Positions 24,604 to 33,506 of a stretch of 64,000 bases of DNA are shown piece after piece. The translations under genes were made by a program, and so were the position numbers. The stretch comes from Bryobacterales bacterium (GTDB lineage Bacteria; Acidobacteriota; Terriglobia; Bryobacterales; Bryobacteraceae). The notes beneath the pieces are model-generated. The model did not search any database. It saw nothing but the letters and a program-made list of their open reading frames with translations, and was not told the origin of the DNA. Within the stretch, counting starts at the first letter, position 1. Each line of letters starts with the position of its first letter. The stretch covers positions 1 through 64,000 of the forward strand of contig JAIXKK010000157.1 of the NCBI GenBank assembly GCA_026954325.1, read 5' to 3'.

Positions 24604-26175
24604 GTGAGTGCACCAAGCGTCGCGGAGAGCGTCAAATTCACCCGCCCCATCGAGGGAGCATATCGCGAGATTCTGACTCCGGAGGCCATCCGGTTTGTCG
24701 CGGAACTGGCCCGGACCTTTGGGCCGCGCCGGAAGGAATTGCTGGCGCGCCGCGCCGAACGGTGGGCGCAGTTGCGGCAGGGCGCCTTACCCGATTTCCT
24801 CGAGAGTACGAGGGAGATCCGCGAGGCGAAGTGGACGGTGGCTCCGATTCCAGAGCCGTTGAAAGACCGGCGTGTGGAGATCACCGGGCCGGTGGATCGC
24901 AAAATGATCATCAACGCGCTGAACTCCGGCGCTTCGGTGTTCATGGCGGATCTCGAGGATTCGAACTCTCCGACGTGGGACAACAACGTGCAGGGGCAGA
25001 TCAATCCGCGGGATGCGGTGAACGGCACGATTTCCTTTACGAATCCGGACGGCAAGGGCTACAAGCTGAACGAGAAGACGGCGGTGTTGCTGGTGCGCCC
25101 GCGCGGCTGGCATCTGGTGGAGAAGCACATGCTGCTCGATGGCGAACCGGTGTCCGGGTCACTGTTTGATTTCGCGCTGCACTTCTTCCACAACGGCAAG
25201 AACTCGCTGACGCGCGGGTGGGGGCCGTACTTCTACCTGCCGAAGATTGAAAGCCACCTTGAAGCGCGTTTGTGGAACGACGTGTTCGTGTTCGCGCAGG
25301 ATTACCGCGGCGTGCCGCGAGGAACCATCCGCGCGACGGTGCTCATCGAGACCATCCTCGCCTCGTTCGAGATGGACGAGATCCTCTATGAACCGCGGGA
25401 TCATTCGGCGGGGCTGAATTGCGGCCGCTGGGATTATATTTTCAGCTACATCAAGAAACTGGGCCACCGGGCGGACAAGGTGCTGCCCAATCGCGCCCAG
25501 GTCACCATGGACAAAGCGTTCCTGAAGGCTTACGTGGACCTGCTGATACAGACGTGCCACAAGCGCGAGATTCACGCCATGGGCGGGATGGCGGCGCAGA
25601 TCCCCATTAAGGGCGATCCGGAAGCGAACGCGAAGGCGCTCGAGAAGGTGACGCAGGACAAGTTGCGCGAAGTGAGAGCGGGGCATGACGGCACGTGGGT
25701 AGCGCATCCCGGGTTGGCGCCTGTGGCGATGGATGTGTTCAATGCCCATATGCCCACGCCGAACCAGATCCATGTGAAGCGTGAAGACGTTCATGTTACC
25801 GCGGCCGATCTGCTGGAGCCGCATACGGGCGAGATCACCGAGGAGGGTTTGCAGATCAATGTGGACGTCGGCATTCAGTACCTGGAGGCGTGGCTGAACG
25901 GAAACGGCTGCGTGCCGATTTACAACCTGATGGAAGACGCCGCGACCGCCGAAATCTCGCGTTCGCAGGTGTGGCAGTGGGTGCGGCATGGAGCGAAGAT
26001 CACGCGGGGAGCTACGATTGACGGCAGCATGGTGCGGGCGGCCATCGATAAGGAACTTGCGGAGAAGCCTGGAACAACGAACAAGAAGGTGGCGGCGGAG
26101 ATCTTCGCCGGGATGATGACGAGTGGAGAGTTTCAGGAGTTTCTCACCATTCCCGCCTATCAGCACATCGACTAG
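24604..26175 (+). CDS. aceB: Malate synthase A
   Basis: 523 residues, close to AceB of enterobacteria (about 533). It condenses acetyl-CoA and glyoxylate to malate in the glyoxylate cycle. The family signature DHSAGLNCGRWDYIFSYIKK lies at about 264-283; VFMADLEDSNSPTWDNNV, LVRPRGWHLVEKH, YFYLPKIESHLEARLWN and the C-terminal LMEDAATAEISRSQVWQW are all conserved. The start is GTG at 24604, with GGAGAG about 7 bases upstream. Isocitrate lyase is not in the window; fumC at 60224 is the only other TCA-type gene. A methyltransferase gene follows after 8 bases. Confidence 0.96.
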   Translation: MSAPSVAESVKFTRPIEGAYREILTPEAIRFVAELARTFGPRRKELLARRAERWAQLRQGALPDFLESTREIREAKWTVAPIPEPLKDRRVEITGPVDRKMIINALNSGASVFMADLEDSNSPTWDNNVQGQINPRDAVNGTISFTNPDGKGYKLNEKTAVLLVRPRGWHLVEKHMLLDGEPVSGSLFDFALHFFHNGKNSLTRGWGPYFYLPKIESHLEARLWNDVFVFAQDYRGVPRGTIRATVLIETILASFEMDEILYEPRDHSAGLNCGRWDYIFSYIKKLGHRADKVLPNRAQVTMDKAFLKAYVDLLIQTCHKREIHAMGGMAAQIPIKGDPEANAKALEKVTQDKLREVRAGHDGTWVAHPGLAPVAMDVFNAHMPTPNQIHVKREDVHVTAADLLEPHTGEITEEGLQINVDVGIQYLEAWLNGNGCVPIYNLMEDAATAEISRSQVWQWVRHGAKITRGATIDGSMVRAAIDKELAEKPGTTNKKVAAEIFAGMMTSGEFQEFLTIPAYQHID

Positions 26176-26183
26176 GCACGAGG

Positions 26184-26879
26184 ATGTTGTATGCGGAACT
26201 ATCCTCGTGGTGGCCTGTCTTCTCGCCTCCGGAAGCGTGCGCCGAGCGGGCGGCTCTTTTTGCGAAAATTCTGAAGAAGGCGTGTAACCCGAAACTGGTT
26301 CTCGAGTTGGGGTGCGGAGGGGGCAGCGTGGCCTGGCATCTGAAGAAGCACTTCACGATGCATTTGACGGACATTTCGGTGGAGATGCTGCGCGAAGCCG
26401 CCCGGCTCAACCCCGACTGTGAGCAGTTTCAGGCGGACATGCGGGATGTGCGGCTGAACCGGGTGTATGACGCGGTGTTTCTGAACGATGCGGTCATGTA
26501 CATGAAGACGGAAGAGGATCTGCGGAAGACCATGGCGCGCGCGTATGCGCATTTGCGTCCCGGGGGCGCCGCGCTGTTTGTTCCGGATGCGACGGAAGAA
26601 ACGTTCCTCGAGAGGACCGAACAAGGCGGCGGTGAGTTGGACGGACGCGAAGGGCGATACGTGGCGTGGTTTCGCGATCCCGATCCCACGGATGGGGTCT
26701 ATGAGGTGGACTTCGCGATTCTGCTGCGTGAGGGCGATGGCCATGTGCGGTGCGTGCACGATCATCACGAATGCGGAGTGTTTCCGCGAAGTTCATGGCT
26801 GCGCTGGCTGACGGAGGCCGGTTTCCGGGCAGAGAAGATTGCGCATCACAGCGAAATGTTTCTGGGGCGGAGAGGATAG
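26184..26879 (+). CDS. Class I SAM-dependent methyltransferase
   Basis: 231 residues. Motif I VLELGCGGGSVAWHLKK lies at about 38-54, motif II MHLTDISVEML, then FQADMRDVRLNRVYDAVFLNDAVMYM and a post-core LRPGGAALFVPD segment, the usual Rossmann methyltransferase order. The acceptor cannot be deduced; the C-terminal half has a His-rich HDHHECGVFPRSSWLRWL segment common in small-molecule methyltransferases of this type. It starts 8 bases after malate synthase and ends 8 bases before the next gene, so it is likely in the same operon. Confidence 0.85.
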   Translation: MLYAELSSWWPVFSPPEACAERAALFAKILKKACNPKLVLELGCGGGSVAWHLKKHFTMHLTDISVEMLREAARLNPDCEQFQADMRDVRLNRVYDAVFLNDAVMYMKTEEDLRKTMARAYAHLRPGGAALFVPDATEETFLERTEQGGGELDGREGRYVAWFRDPDPTDGVYEVDFAILLREGDGHVRCVHDHHECGVFPRSSWLRWLTEAGFRAEKIAHHSEMFLGRRG

Positions 26880-26887
26880 AGGCGGGT

Positions 26888-27511
26888 ATGGCCAGAGCAC
26901 ACACAACCAAGGAACTGCTGGAGCGGCTCCGGACGATTGAACACGAACTGGGACTGGCCCTGGAGGAAAAGGAGCACGAATTCCGCTACCGGTGGTCGCA
27001 GGGGAAGGCGCGGTTTGAGCAGGAGGCGATCGAACAGCACCGGAAGCTGAAGATGCGGCTGCCGCGCTATATTGCCGAATCGCGCGTGCCGGCGATTCTG
27101 TCGGCCCCGGTCATCTATGCGGGGATGATTCCGTTTGTGACGTTGGATCTCTTCCTGTTGGTCTATCAAGGAGTGTGCTTTCCGATCTACGGAATTCCGA
27201 AAGTGCGGCGCGCCGATTATGTCATCTTCGATCGAGGGCATCTGAAGTACCTGAACCTGGTGGAACGGCTCAACTGCGCGTATTGTTCATACGCCAACGG
27301 GCTGCTGGCCTTTGCGGTGGAAGTGACGGCGCGGACGGAGCAGCACTGGTGCCCCATCAAGCATGCGCGCCGGCTGCGGGCGCCGCATTCGCGCTATCAA
27401 CGGTTTTTCGACTATGGGGACGCGCAGCGCTACCGGGCGCAGATTGAGGAGATCCGTAAGGACTTCGAGGATCTTGTCACGGACGAGGCTAATAGAACAG
27501 AGAAAAAATGA
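26888..27511 (+). CDS. Conserved membrane-associated protein with CxxC and CPIKHA motifs
   Basis: 207 residues from ATG 26888. An N-terminal coiled-coil-like charged segment (residues 5-60) is followed by one or two hydrophobic stretches (ILSAPVIYAGMIPFVTLDLFLLVYQGVCF, about 77-105) and a conserved-looking region, YVIFDRGHLKYLNLVERLNCAYCSYANGL and WCPIKHARR. The CAYC and WCPIKH cysteines and histidine could bind a metal. I recall similar hypothetical proteins in other bacteria but no assigned function. It follows a methyltransferase by 8 bases and overlaps the convergent protease gene by 23 bases at its 3' end. Confidence 0.7.
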   Translation: MARAHTTKELLERLRTIEHELGLALEEKEHEFRYRWSQGKARFEQEAIEQHRKLKMRLPRYIAESRVPAILSAPVIYAGMIPFVTLDLFLLVYQGVCFPIYGIPKVRRADYVIFDRGHLKYLNLVERLNCAYCSYANGLLAFAVEVTARTEQHWCPIKHARRLRAPHSRYQRFFDYGDAQRYRAQIEEIRKDFEDLVTDEANRTEKK

Positions 27512-28106
27512 GATCGGTGAGACGCATGGTGTAATGGGCGAGGTAACCGCCCACATCGGTGAACGAAAAGGCGAGGATGAGGAACATGAATCCGAATCGC
27601 GCGAGTTCGTGATAGATGACCAACGGAATGCGGGCGGCGATGAGGAGTTTGGAGCCATCGAGCGGCGGGACGGGGATGAGGTTGAACAGCGCGAGGTAGA
27701 TGCTGAGGCGGGCTCCGCGCACGGCGAATTCACTCAAGCCGGCGTAGATTTTGCCGGTGAAGATGGCGAGCGCGGCGAAAATCACCGCCAGGAGGATGTT
27801 GCTGAACGGCCCGGCGAGGGCGACGACGGCGAGGCCGTTCAATCCGTACCGAAGGCGTCCGGGGTTGGTATTGACGGGACGGCCCCAGCCGATGAAACCT
27901 CCGCCGAGCAACGAGGTGATGGCGGGAAGGATGATGGTGCCGAGCAGATCGATGTGTGCCGGAGGATAGAGCGTGAGCCGCCCTTCTCTCTCCGGCGTGT
28001 CATCGCCGAGGCGAACCGCGGTCCAGGCGTGCGCGAACTCATGCGGCACGGTGAGGATGATCAACAGGCAGACGTTGACGAGGGCAGTTTCGAGGTTCAG
28101 ATGCAA
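27489..28106 (-). CDS. Site-2 protease family (M50) membrane metalloprotease
   Basis: 205 residues with about five hydrophobic segments. The zinc motif HEFAH lies at residues 22-26 inside the first membrane helix, and the second conserved motif appears as LFNLIPVPPLDGSKLL, whose Asp is the third metal ligand. The short length and lack of a PDZ domain match the compact rhomboid-like S2P group (YwhC/Mja type). Such proteases cut transmembrane helices in regulated intramembrane proteolysis. It stands alone; its 3' end overlaps the convergent upstream gene. Substrate unknown. Confidence 0.9.
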   Translation of the reverse strand: MHLNLETALVNVCLLIILTVPHEFAHAWTAVRLGDDTPEREGRLTLYPPAHIDLLGTIILPAITSLLGGGFIGWGRPVNTNPGRLRYGLNGLAVVALAGPFSNILLAVIFAALAIFTGKIYAGLSEFAVRGARLSIYLALFNLIPVPPLDGSKLLIAARIPLVIYHELARFGFMFLILAFSFTDVGGYLAHYTMRLTDLIFSLFY

Positions 28107-28206
28107 CTCTAATTATCCCCGATGGGAGAGCTTGGCGCACAATTCCAGGAATTATTCCCAGAGAAGTAGCTGCGATGCGGCCACTATTCTCTCGAGGGAT
28201 GTTCTG

Positions 28207-28854
28207 ATGGAGTTTCAGACACGCCGGCGCTTCAGGGTGCGCATACGAGTAATCCGCCGGGCGCCAGGTATTGGGGTGGGCACCGTGGAGAACGTTCTGT
28301 GGACCCTATCGTTCCTGTTGGGACTCTCCATTCCGATTCTGCTTCCGCCCTTTCGTGGGATGCCGCCGCTGGAACCGGCTCCCTTCGGAATTCCACTGAT
28401 CATTGATTCCGCCGTTCGGAGGGTCGTCTCTCCGAGGGTGGCGTGGCGCTCGTGCACGGCAGTGGAGCCCGAAGCACTGGAGACGATCCTTCGGGAATCC
28501 GCGAGGAGGCATCATGTGAGATTGGAGGTGCTGCGGGCGATGGCGCAGCGGGAGTCGGCGGGGCGGCCTTGCGCGGTGAGCAGCAAGGGCGCGGCGGGAG
28601 TGTTGCAGTTAATGCCGGCGACGGCCCGCCATTTTGGCGTGCGGAATGTTCATGATCCGATGGAAAACATCGATGCGGGGGCGAGATTCCTGAAGGAACT
28701 TCTGGAGCGGTATAACAATAACCTGAAGTTCGCGCTCGCGGCCTACAATGCCGGTCCCGGCGTGGTGGACCGCTATGGCGGGGTGCCTCCGTTTGCGGAG
28801 ACTCAGGATTACGTGGAGCGGGTGTGGCGGGCGCTGGAGAAGCACGGCGAGTAA
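28207..28854 (+). CDS. Membrane-anchored lytic transglycosylase (SLT domain)
   Basis: 215 residues from ATG 28207, with GAGGG about 9 bases upstream. A basic N-terminus and one hydrophobic helix (VLWTLSFLLGLSIPILLP, about 30-47) anchor it. The SLT/goose-lysozyme domain covers about 85-205: AMAQRESAGRPCAVSSKGAAGVLQLMPATARHFGV with catalytic Glu near 116, NIDAGARFLKELLERYNNNLKFALAAYNAGPGVVDRYGGVPPFAETQDYV. It cleaves peptidoglycan between MurNAc and GlcNAc with 1,6-anhydro formation. The short catalytic domain resembles housekeeping MltC/Slt-like or secretion-associated enzymes. A sulfatase gene follows 44 bases downstream. Confidence 0.92.
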   Translation: MEFQTRRRFRVRIRVIRRAPGIGVGTVENVLWTLSFLLGLSIPILLPPFRGMPPLEPAPFGIPLIIDSAVRRVVSPRVAWRSCTAVEPEALETILRESARRHHVRLEVLRAMAQRESAGRPCAVSSKGAAGVLQLMPATARHFGVRNVHDPMENIDAGARFLKELLERYNNNLKFALAAYNAGPGVVDRYGGVPPFAETQDYVERVWRALEKHGE

Positions 28855-28898
28855 GAGCGCACGTACGCGGCGGGCGCCCGCGTGATAGAACGGTTGGC

Positions 28899-30284
28899 AT
28901 GGGAACAGACGATGTGGCGCGGCGGAACTTTGTGCGGACGTGCGTGGCGGGCGCCGCCTCGAGCGGATTGGCGCAGGCGGGGCCTACGCGTCCGAATATC
29001 CTCTACATTCACTCGCACGATACGGGGCGCTATTTGCAGCCCTATGGGCACGCCGTGCCGGCGCCGAATCTGCAACGGCTGGCGGAAGAAGGCGTGTTGT
29101 TCCGCAAGGCGTTCAACGCGGCTCCCACGTGCTCGCCGAGCCGTGCGAGCCTGCTGACGGGCATGTGCCCGCATAGCAACGGAATGCTCGGGCTGGCGCA
29201 CCGCGGCTTTTCGTTAAATGACTACCGGCAGCACATCGTGCACACGCTGCGGGCGGCGGGATACCGCTCGATGTTGTGCGGCCTGCAACACGTGGCGCGC
29301 GACCCCAAGGTGATCGGCTACGACGAAGTGATGAGCTTCAAGGGGAACCACGTGGAGGACGTGGCTCCCGCAGCGGCCGCTTTTCTCGGCAAGAAGCATG
29401 ACGCGCCCTTCTTTCTGGATGCCGGATTCTTCGAGACTCACCGGGAATTCCGCCAGCCGGGGCCGAAAGAAGACCCTCGCTTCTGCCAACCGCCGGCGCC
29501 GATTCCGGACACGCCCGAGACACGGGCGGACATTGCGGCCTTCAAGGCAAGCGCCCGCGTGATGGATGAAGGGGTGGGGAAGGTGCTGAACGCATTGGAG
29601 GCGAATGGGTTGGCGGAGAACACGCTGGTGATGTCGACGACGGATCATGGAATCGCGTTTCCGGCAATGAAGTGCAACCTGACGGACCACGGGATGGGAG
29701 TATCGCTGATCCTGCGCGGTCCGGGGGGCTTCCGCGGCGGCAAGGTGGTGGAGGCCATGGTGTCGCACCTCGATATTTTCCCCACTCTGTGCGAACTTGC
29801 GGGCATCGACAAGCCGGACCGGTTGGAGGGGACGCCGCTGCTGCCGCTGATCCGCGGGGGGATGAAGGAGATCCACGAGGAGATATTCGCGGAAGTGAAC
29901 TATCATGCGGCCTATGAGCCGAAACGCGCCGCGCGGACGCAGCGGTGGAAGTACATCAAGCATTTTGACGGGCGGAAACATCCGAATCTGCCCAACTGTG
30001 ATGACGGCTTGAGCAAGAGCTACTGGCTGGAGATGGGATGGAAGGGACGGGGAGTAGAGCAGGAGCAGTTATTCGACCTGGTGTTCGATCCCAACGAGAC
30101 GCGAAATGTGGCGGGGGAAGCCGCTGCGCAAAGCGCGCTTCAGGAGATGCGAGGCCGGTTAAGCCGGTGGATGCACAGGACGAATGATCCGCTGCCGCGG
30201 GGACCCGTGGCGGCTCCACGCGGAGCTACGGCGAATGATCCGGACGGAGTCTCACCGAAGGAGACACCGAAGGTGATTGCATAG
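28899..30284 (+). CDS. Tat-exported sulfatase
   Basis: 461 residues from ATG 28899. The leader DDVARRNFVRTCVAGAASSGLAQA is a twin-arginine type. The formylglycine motif CSPSR is at about residues 78-82 (TCSPSRASLLTG). Metal ligands look normal: IHSHDTGRYLQPYG near 37-50 and STTDHGIAFP near 246. Other family segments are DAGFFETHREF, FRGGKVVEAMVSHLDIFPTLCELAGI and a C-terminal QLFDLVFDPNETRNVAGE. It belongs to the N-sulfoglucosamine sulfohydrolase-like (heparan-type) branch by overall pattern, though the substrate is not proven. The C-terminal 25 residues are a Pro/Gly/Asp-rich tail. Confidence 0.9.
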   Translation: MGTDDVARRNFVRTCVAGAASSGLAQAGPTRPNILYIHSHDTGRYLQPYGHAVPAPNLQRLAEEGVLFRKAFNAAPTCSPSRASLLTGMCPHSNGMLGLAHRGFSLNDYRQHIVHTLRAAGYRSMLCGLQHVARDPKVIGYDEVMSFKGNHVEDVAPAAAAFLGKKHDAPFFLDAGFFETHREFRQPGPKEDPRFCQPPAPIPDTPETRADIAAFKASARVMDEGVGKVLNALEANGLAENTLVMSTTDHGIAFPAMKCNLTDHGMGVSLILRGPGGFRGGKVVEAMVSHLDIFPTLCELAGIDKPDRLEGTPLLPLIRGGMKEIHEEIFAEVNYHAAYEPKRAARTQRWKYIKHFDGRKHPNLPNCDDGLSKSYWLEMGWKGRGVEQEQLFDLVFDPNETRNVAGEAAAQSALQEMRGRLSRWMHRTNDPLPRGPVAAPRGATANDPDGVSPKETPKVIA

Positions 30285-30453
30285 AGGGACGCGGGCGGAA
30301 ACCCGGGGGATGAAGCGGCGGCGGGGTTCCCCGGACCGAAGCACCGCGGGTGAGTAGCAGCGATGCAGGCTGCGCGGCGAGGAAACCGGCGGGCCGTCTT
30401 TAGTCATACGAAACCAGACGTTGCGATATCGTACTATCTGAAACTATGTCAAG

Positions 30454-30882
30454 ATGGCATTCATGCCGTTGGAATTGATTCCGTACGTACACCGGACGAC
30501 ACACCGCATCGGTCTCTACATCGGCCGGTTCGCGGACGCCGAAGTAACCCAGGGCGAAGCGCACATTCTGGCCCACTTGAAGGCCGAGGGAGACTCCACC
30601 ACCGCGGAGTTGCACAAGGCCTTCGCGCACAAGCGGTCCACGTTGACAAGCATCCTGGACAGGATGGCGGAACGTGGCTGGGTTTCGCGGGAGGCGGAAG
30701 AAAAGGACAGGCGCACATTCCGCGTGCGGTTGACGCGCCAGGGAGCGAGAGTGGCATCAAAAGTGTACGCGCACCTGGAAAAGCTGGAGCGCTCCGTATT
30801 GCGCGGGTTGAGCGAGGCGGAGTTGCGGACGTTCCGTGAAGTGCTGGAGAAGTTGGAAAATAAGGCAGAGGAAAGACCGTGA
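30454..30882 (+). CDS. MarR-family transcriptional regulator
   Basis: 142 residues (ATG 30454; a second in-frame ATG at 30463). The winged helix-turn-helix is visible: VTQGEAHILAHLKAEGDSTTAELHKAF, the recognition helix KRSTLTSILDRMAERGWVSREAEEKDRRTFRVRLTRQGARV with the MarR DxR wing, then a dimerising helix. Such proteins usually repress an adjacent operon until a ligand or oxidant binds. It lies 16 bases upstream of an amidohydrolase and is probably co-transcribed with and controlling it. The AT-rich 30400-30453 stretch with a GATATC palindrome at 30425-30430 is the likely operator and promoter region. Confidence 0.88.
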   Translation: MAFMPLELIPYVHRTTHRIGLYIGRFADAEVTQGEAHILAHLKAEGDSTTAELHKAFAHKRSTLTSILDRMAERGWVSREAEEKDRRTFRVRLTRQGARVASKVYAHLEKLERSVLRGLSEAELRTFREVLEKLENKAEERP

Positions 30883-30898
30883 GCGGAGGCCGGGAGGT

Positions 30899-32617
30899 AT
30901 GACTGTGCAGTTCGTATTTTTGATTGTGATGCTGGTTCAGAACGCTCAGGGTGCGGACCTGATTCTCCACAACGGCCGCGTGCTGACGGTGGACGAGCGT
31001 TTTCGCGTGGCGGAAGCCGTGGCGGTGACGGGGAAGCGGATCACCGCGGTGGGGAAGAATGCCGAGATATTAAAACTGCGGGGCGCAACGACGCGCGTGG
31101 TGGACCTGCGCGGCCGGACGGTGCTGCCCGGGTTGATTGATTCGCACGTGCACGCGCTGAGCGCGGGCTTGAGCGAATACCGGGGGAAACTGCCGCCGCT
31201 CGATTCGTTTTCGGCCATTCAGGCGTACATTCGCGAACGAATGAAAGCGACACCGAAGGGGGAGTGGATCATTGTTCCGCGGACCTTTCCGACGCGGCTG
31301 CGCGAGATGCGAATGCCGGTGAAGGAAGTGCTTGACGTAGCTACGGAACATCCGGTGGGCTTCGATGCAAGCTACGTATGGGTGGTGAACTCCTACGCGT
31401 TGAAGGTGAGCGGCATCACGAGGGAAACGCCCAATCCGCCGGGGGGAGAAATCGGGCGAGACACGAAGGGGGAGCCGAACGGGATTCTGCGCAATGCAAA
31501 CCGGCTTTTGAAGGGACTGAAGTCGAACAGCGAGTCGCAAGGGTTTTCCCAGGAGGAAAAACGTGCCGCGCTGGAGGCTCAATTAGGGCGATACGTGGAT
31601 GCGGGGTTGACGGCAGTGGGGGACAGGGCGGTGACTCCGGAGGATATCGGTCTCTATGAGGAGATCTACAAGCAGAAGAAACTGCCCCTGAGGGTGGTGA
31701 TGACGTGGCGGCTGGACGCATCGCCCCCCGTGGAGCAGGTGGTGGAACGCATCCGGACGGCTCCATACCGCAGCGGCAGGATGGTGGACGGAATCGACAC
31801 GGCGTGGCTGAAATTCGGCGCGTTCAAGGTTACGTTGGACGGAGGGATGACGATCGGCACGGCGTACCAGCGCGTGCCGTATGGAGAGTTCGGGCGGCAA
31901 TTGTACGGCCAAACGAATCCCGATTCCCGAGGGCAGTTGTTTATCGCTCCGGACAAGCTCTACACGATCATGGCGGCGGCGCGGGATGTGGGGTGGCAGT
32001 TGACGGCGCACAGCCAGGGCGGGGGAGCAATTGACGCACTGCTTGATTGCTTTGAGCGGCTCAACAGGGAAAAGCCGATTACCCCGACGCGGTCTCATTT
32101 GATGCACGCGAGTTTTCAGTCGCCCGCGGCCATCGCGAGGCTCGCGCGGATGGGGCTTCCGGCGGATGTGCAGCCGGCATGGCTGTATCTGGATGGACCC
32201 GCGCTGTCAAAAGTGTTTCCAGGCGGGGGGATGAAGTATTTCATCCCGCTCAAGTCGTATCGCAACCGGGGCGTTCTGCTCGCCGGCGGCAGTGATCATA
32301 TGACCGGGTTCGACAGGAACACGGCAACGAATCCGTTCAATCCGTTTCTGGGAATGTGGACGGCCGTGACGCGGAAGATGACGAACGGCGTGGTGCTCAA
32401 TCCGGAGGAGTGCATTTCCCGCGAGGAGGCCTTGCGGATGTATACCCTGTGGGCGGCGTGGCTCCAGCATTCCGAAAAGGAACGGGGCAGCGTGGAGGCG
32501 GGAAAACTGGCGGACCTGGTTGTGGTGGACAAGGACTACATGAGCGTGCCGGCGGACGAGATCAAGGACCTGCGGCCGGTGATGGTGGTGATCGACGGGA
32601 AGGTGGTCCGGGAGTAG
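30899..32617 (+). CDS. Exported amidohydrolase (YtcJ-like, amidohydrolase 3)
   Basis: About 572 residues; GGGAGG at 30892-30897 is better placed for the in-frame GTG at 30905 than for the ATG at 30899. A signal peptide (VQFVFLIVMLVQNAQGAD) precedes LILHNGRVLTVD and the metal motif GLIDSHVHAL (HxH at about 84-86). Further family landmarks are VVDLRGRTVLPG, YVDAGLTAVGDRA, LTAHSQGGGAIDALLDCFE and the terminal GKLADLVVVDKDY. Amidohydrolase-3 enzymes cleave N-C bonds of N-acyl or heterocyclic compounds in the envelope. It is likely regulated by the MarR gene 16 bases upstream. Substrate not assignable. Confidence 0.88.
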   Translation: MTVQFVFLIVMLVQNAQGADLILHNGRVLTVDERFRVAEAVAVTGKRITAVGKNAEILKLRGATTRVVDLRGRTVLPGLIDSHVHALSAGLSEYRGKLPPLDSFSAIQAYIRERMKATPKGEWIIVPRTFPTRLREMRMPVKEVLDVATEHPVGFDASYVWVVNSYALKVSGITRETPNPPGGEIGRDTKGEPNGILRNANRLLKGLKSNSESQGFSQEEKRAALEAQLGRYVDAGLTAVGDRAVTPEDIGLYEEIYKQKKLPLRVVMTWRLDASPPVEQVVERIRTAPYRSGRMVDGIDTAWLKFGAFKVTLDGGMTIGTAYQRVPYGEFGRQLYGQTNPDSRGQLFIAPDKLYTIMAAARDVGWQLTAHSQGGGAIDALLDCFERLNREKPITPTRSHLMHASFQSPAAIARLARMGLPADVQPAWLYLDGPALSKVFPGGGMKYFIPLKSYRNRGVLLAGGSDHMTGFDRNTATNPFNPFLGMWTAVTRKMTNGVVLNPEECISREEALRMYTLWAAWLQHSEKERGSVEAGKLADLVVVDKDYMSVPADEIKDLRPVMVVIDGKVVRE

Positions 32618-32639
32618 GCGCGGCTGGCATGCGGCTTCC

Positions 32640-33506
32640 TTAGCGCAATTTTTGAGGCACCTGAAATTCAGGTCCGGCGTACATGAATTCCTCCGCTTGT
32701 TTGTAGGGAGAATCCCTGGCGGCGATCTCGGCGAGTTTGCGGACGTTGATTTCGACGAGTTTGTTGACGGCGGCGTCATCGGCTGTTTCGAGGAGGGGGA
32801 GCTTGCGTCCCGTGTCTTCCAGGCGCCGGCGGATCCGCATAGCCATGCTGTAGTTGATGGTCTTCAATGCCTGGGCGGCGCGAAGCTTCTTATCAAACGT
32901 CGGCGCGATGCCGACCACTTTGGGCTGGGGAGTGAAGGTGGCGGTGCTTTCCGCTTCGCGGCGGCGCGGGTCGAAGGGTTGGGCGTAGTAATAGAGTTCG
33001 CGAGTGACGTGAGGTTGGAGGCCGGCCTTGGCGAAGGGGAGTTGGAAATTAGGGAGAGCCGCCGCTTGCCGCGCTTCCTCGGCGGCGAGTCCGGTGTAGA
33101 AGCGATCGAGCACTTCGTCATATTCGGCGTAGGGATTGGGGATGAACAGGACGTCGGGCTTGAGCAGGCGGATGTAGAAGAGGATGCGGTCGCGGATCTC
33201 CGTGGGCGACACTCCGCCGAGTTCATCGGCGCGATAGCCGAGTGAATGCACCTGCGTAATACCGAGGATCTTCGCCGCCTGCTCGACTTCGGCTTTCGTG
33301 CGCGACGCGGTCTCCTCGGGCGGCAGGCGCCAGGAGTCCTTGTCGTCATTGGTGACGCGTACGAGAATGGCGCGATCGCCGCCGGCGACCATGGCCGAGA
33401 TGGAACCTCCAGCGGCGAGGATGAAGTCAGAGGCATCGGCTGTGACGACGAGAACGTTTTTCGCGCTGGCTATGGAAACGAACAACAGGAAGAGAACAAT
33501 CATCAT
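32640..33506 (-). CDS. PIG-L/LmbE-like protein with degenerate zinc site
   Basis: 288 residues with a short signal peptide (MMIVLFLLFVSIASA). The fold follows PIG-L/LmbE deacetylases (NVLVVTADASDFILAAGG, TNDDKDSW, AKILGITQVHSLGYRADEL, PDVLFIPNPYAEYDEV). The hallmark AHPDDE reads ADASDF here, and the later H-x-x-H zinc motif is replaced (YDEVLDRF), so the usual zinc ligands and catalytic Asp are mostly missing. It may be a non-catalytic paralogue or use another chemistry. Its ATG overlaps the upstream PIG-L stop as ATGA, placing it last in a three-gene minus-strand operon. Confidence 0.75.
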   Translation of the reverse strand: MMIVLFLLFVSIASAKNVLVVTADASDFILAAGGSISAMVAGGDRAILVRVTNDDKDSWRLPPEETASRTKAEVEQAAKILGITQVHSLGYRADELGGVSPTEIRDRILFYIRLLKPDVLFIPNPYAEYDEVLDRFYTGLAAEEARQAAALPNFQLPFAKAGLQPHVTRELYYYAQPFDPRRREAESTATFTPQPKVVGIAPTFDKKLRAAQALKTINYSMAMRIRRRLEDTGRKLPLLETADDAAVNKLVEINVRKLAEIAARDSPYKQAEEFMYAGPEFQVPQKLR

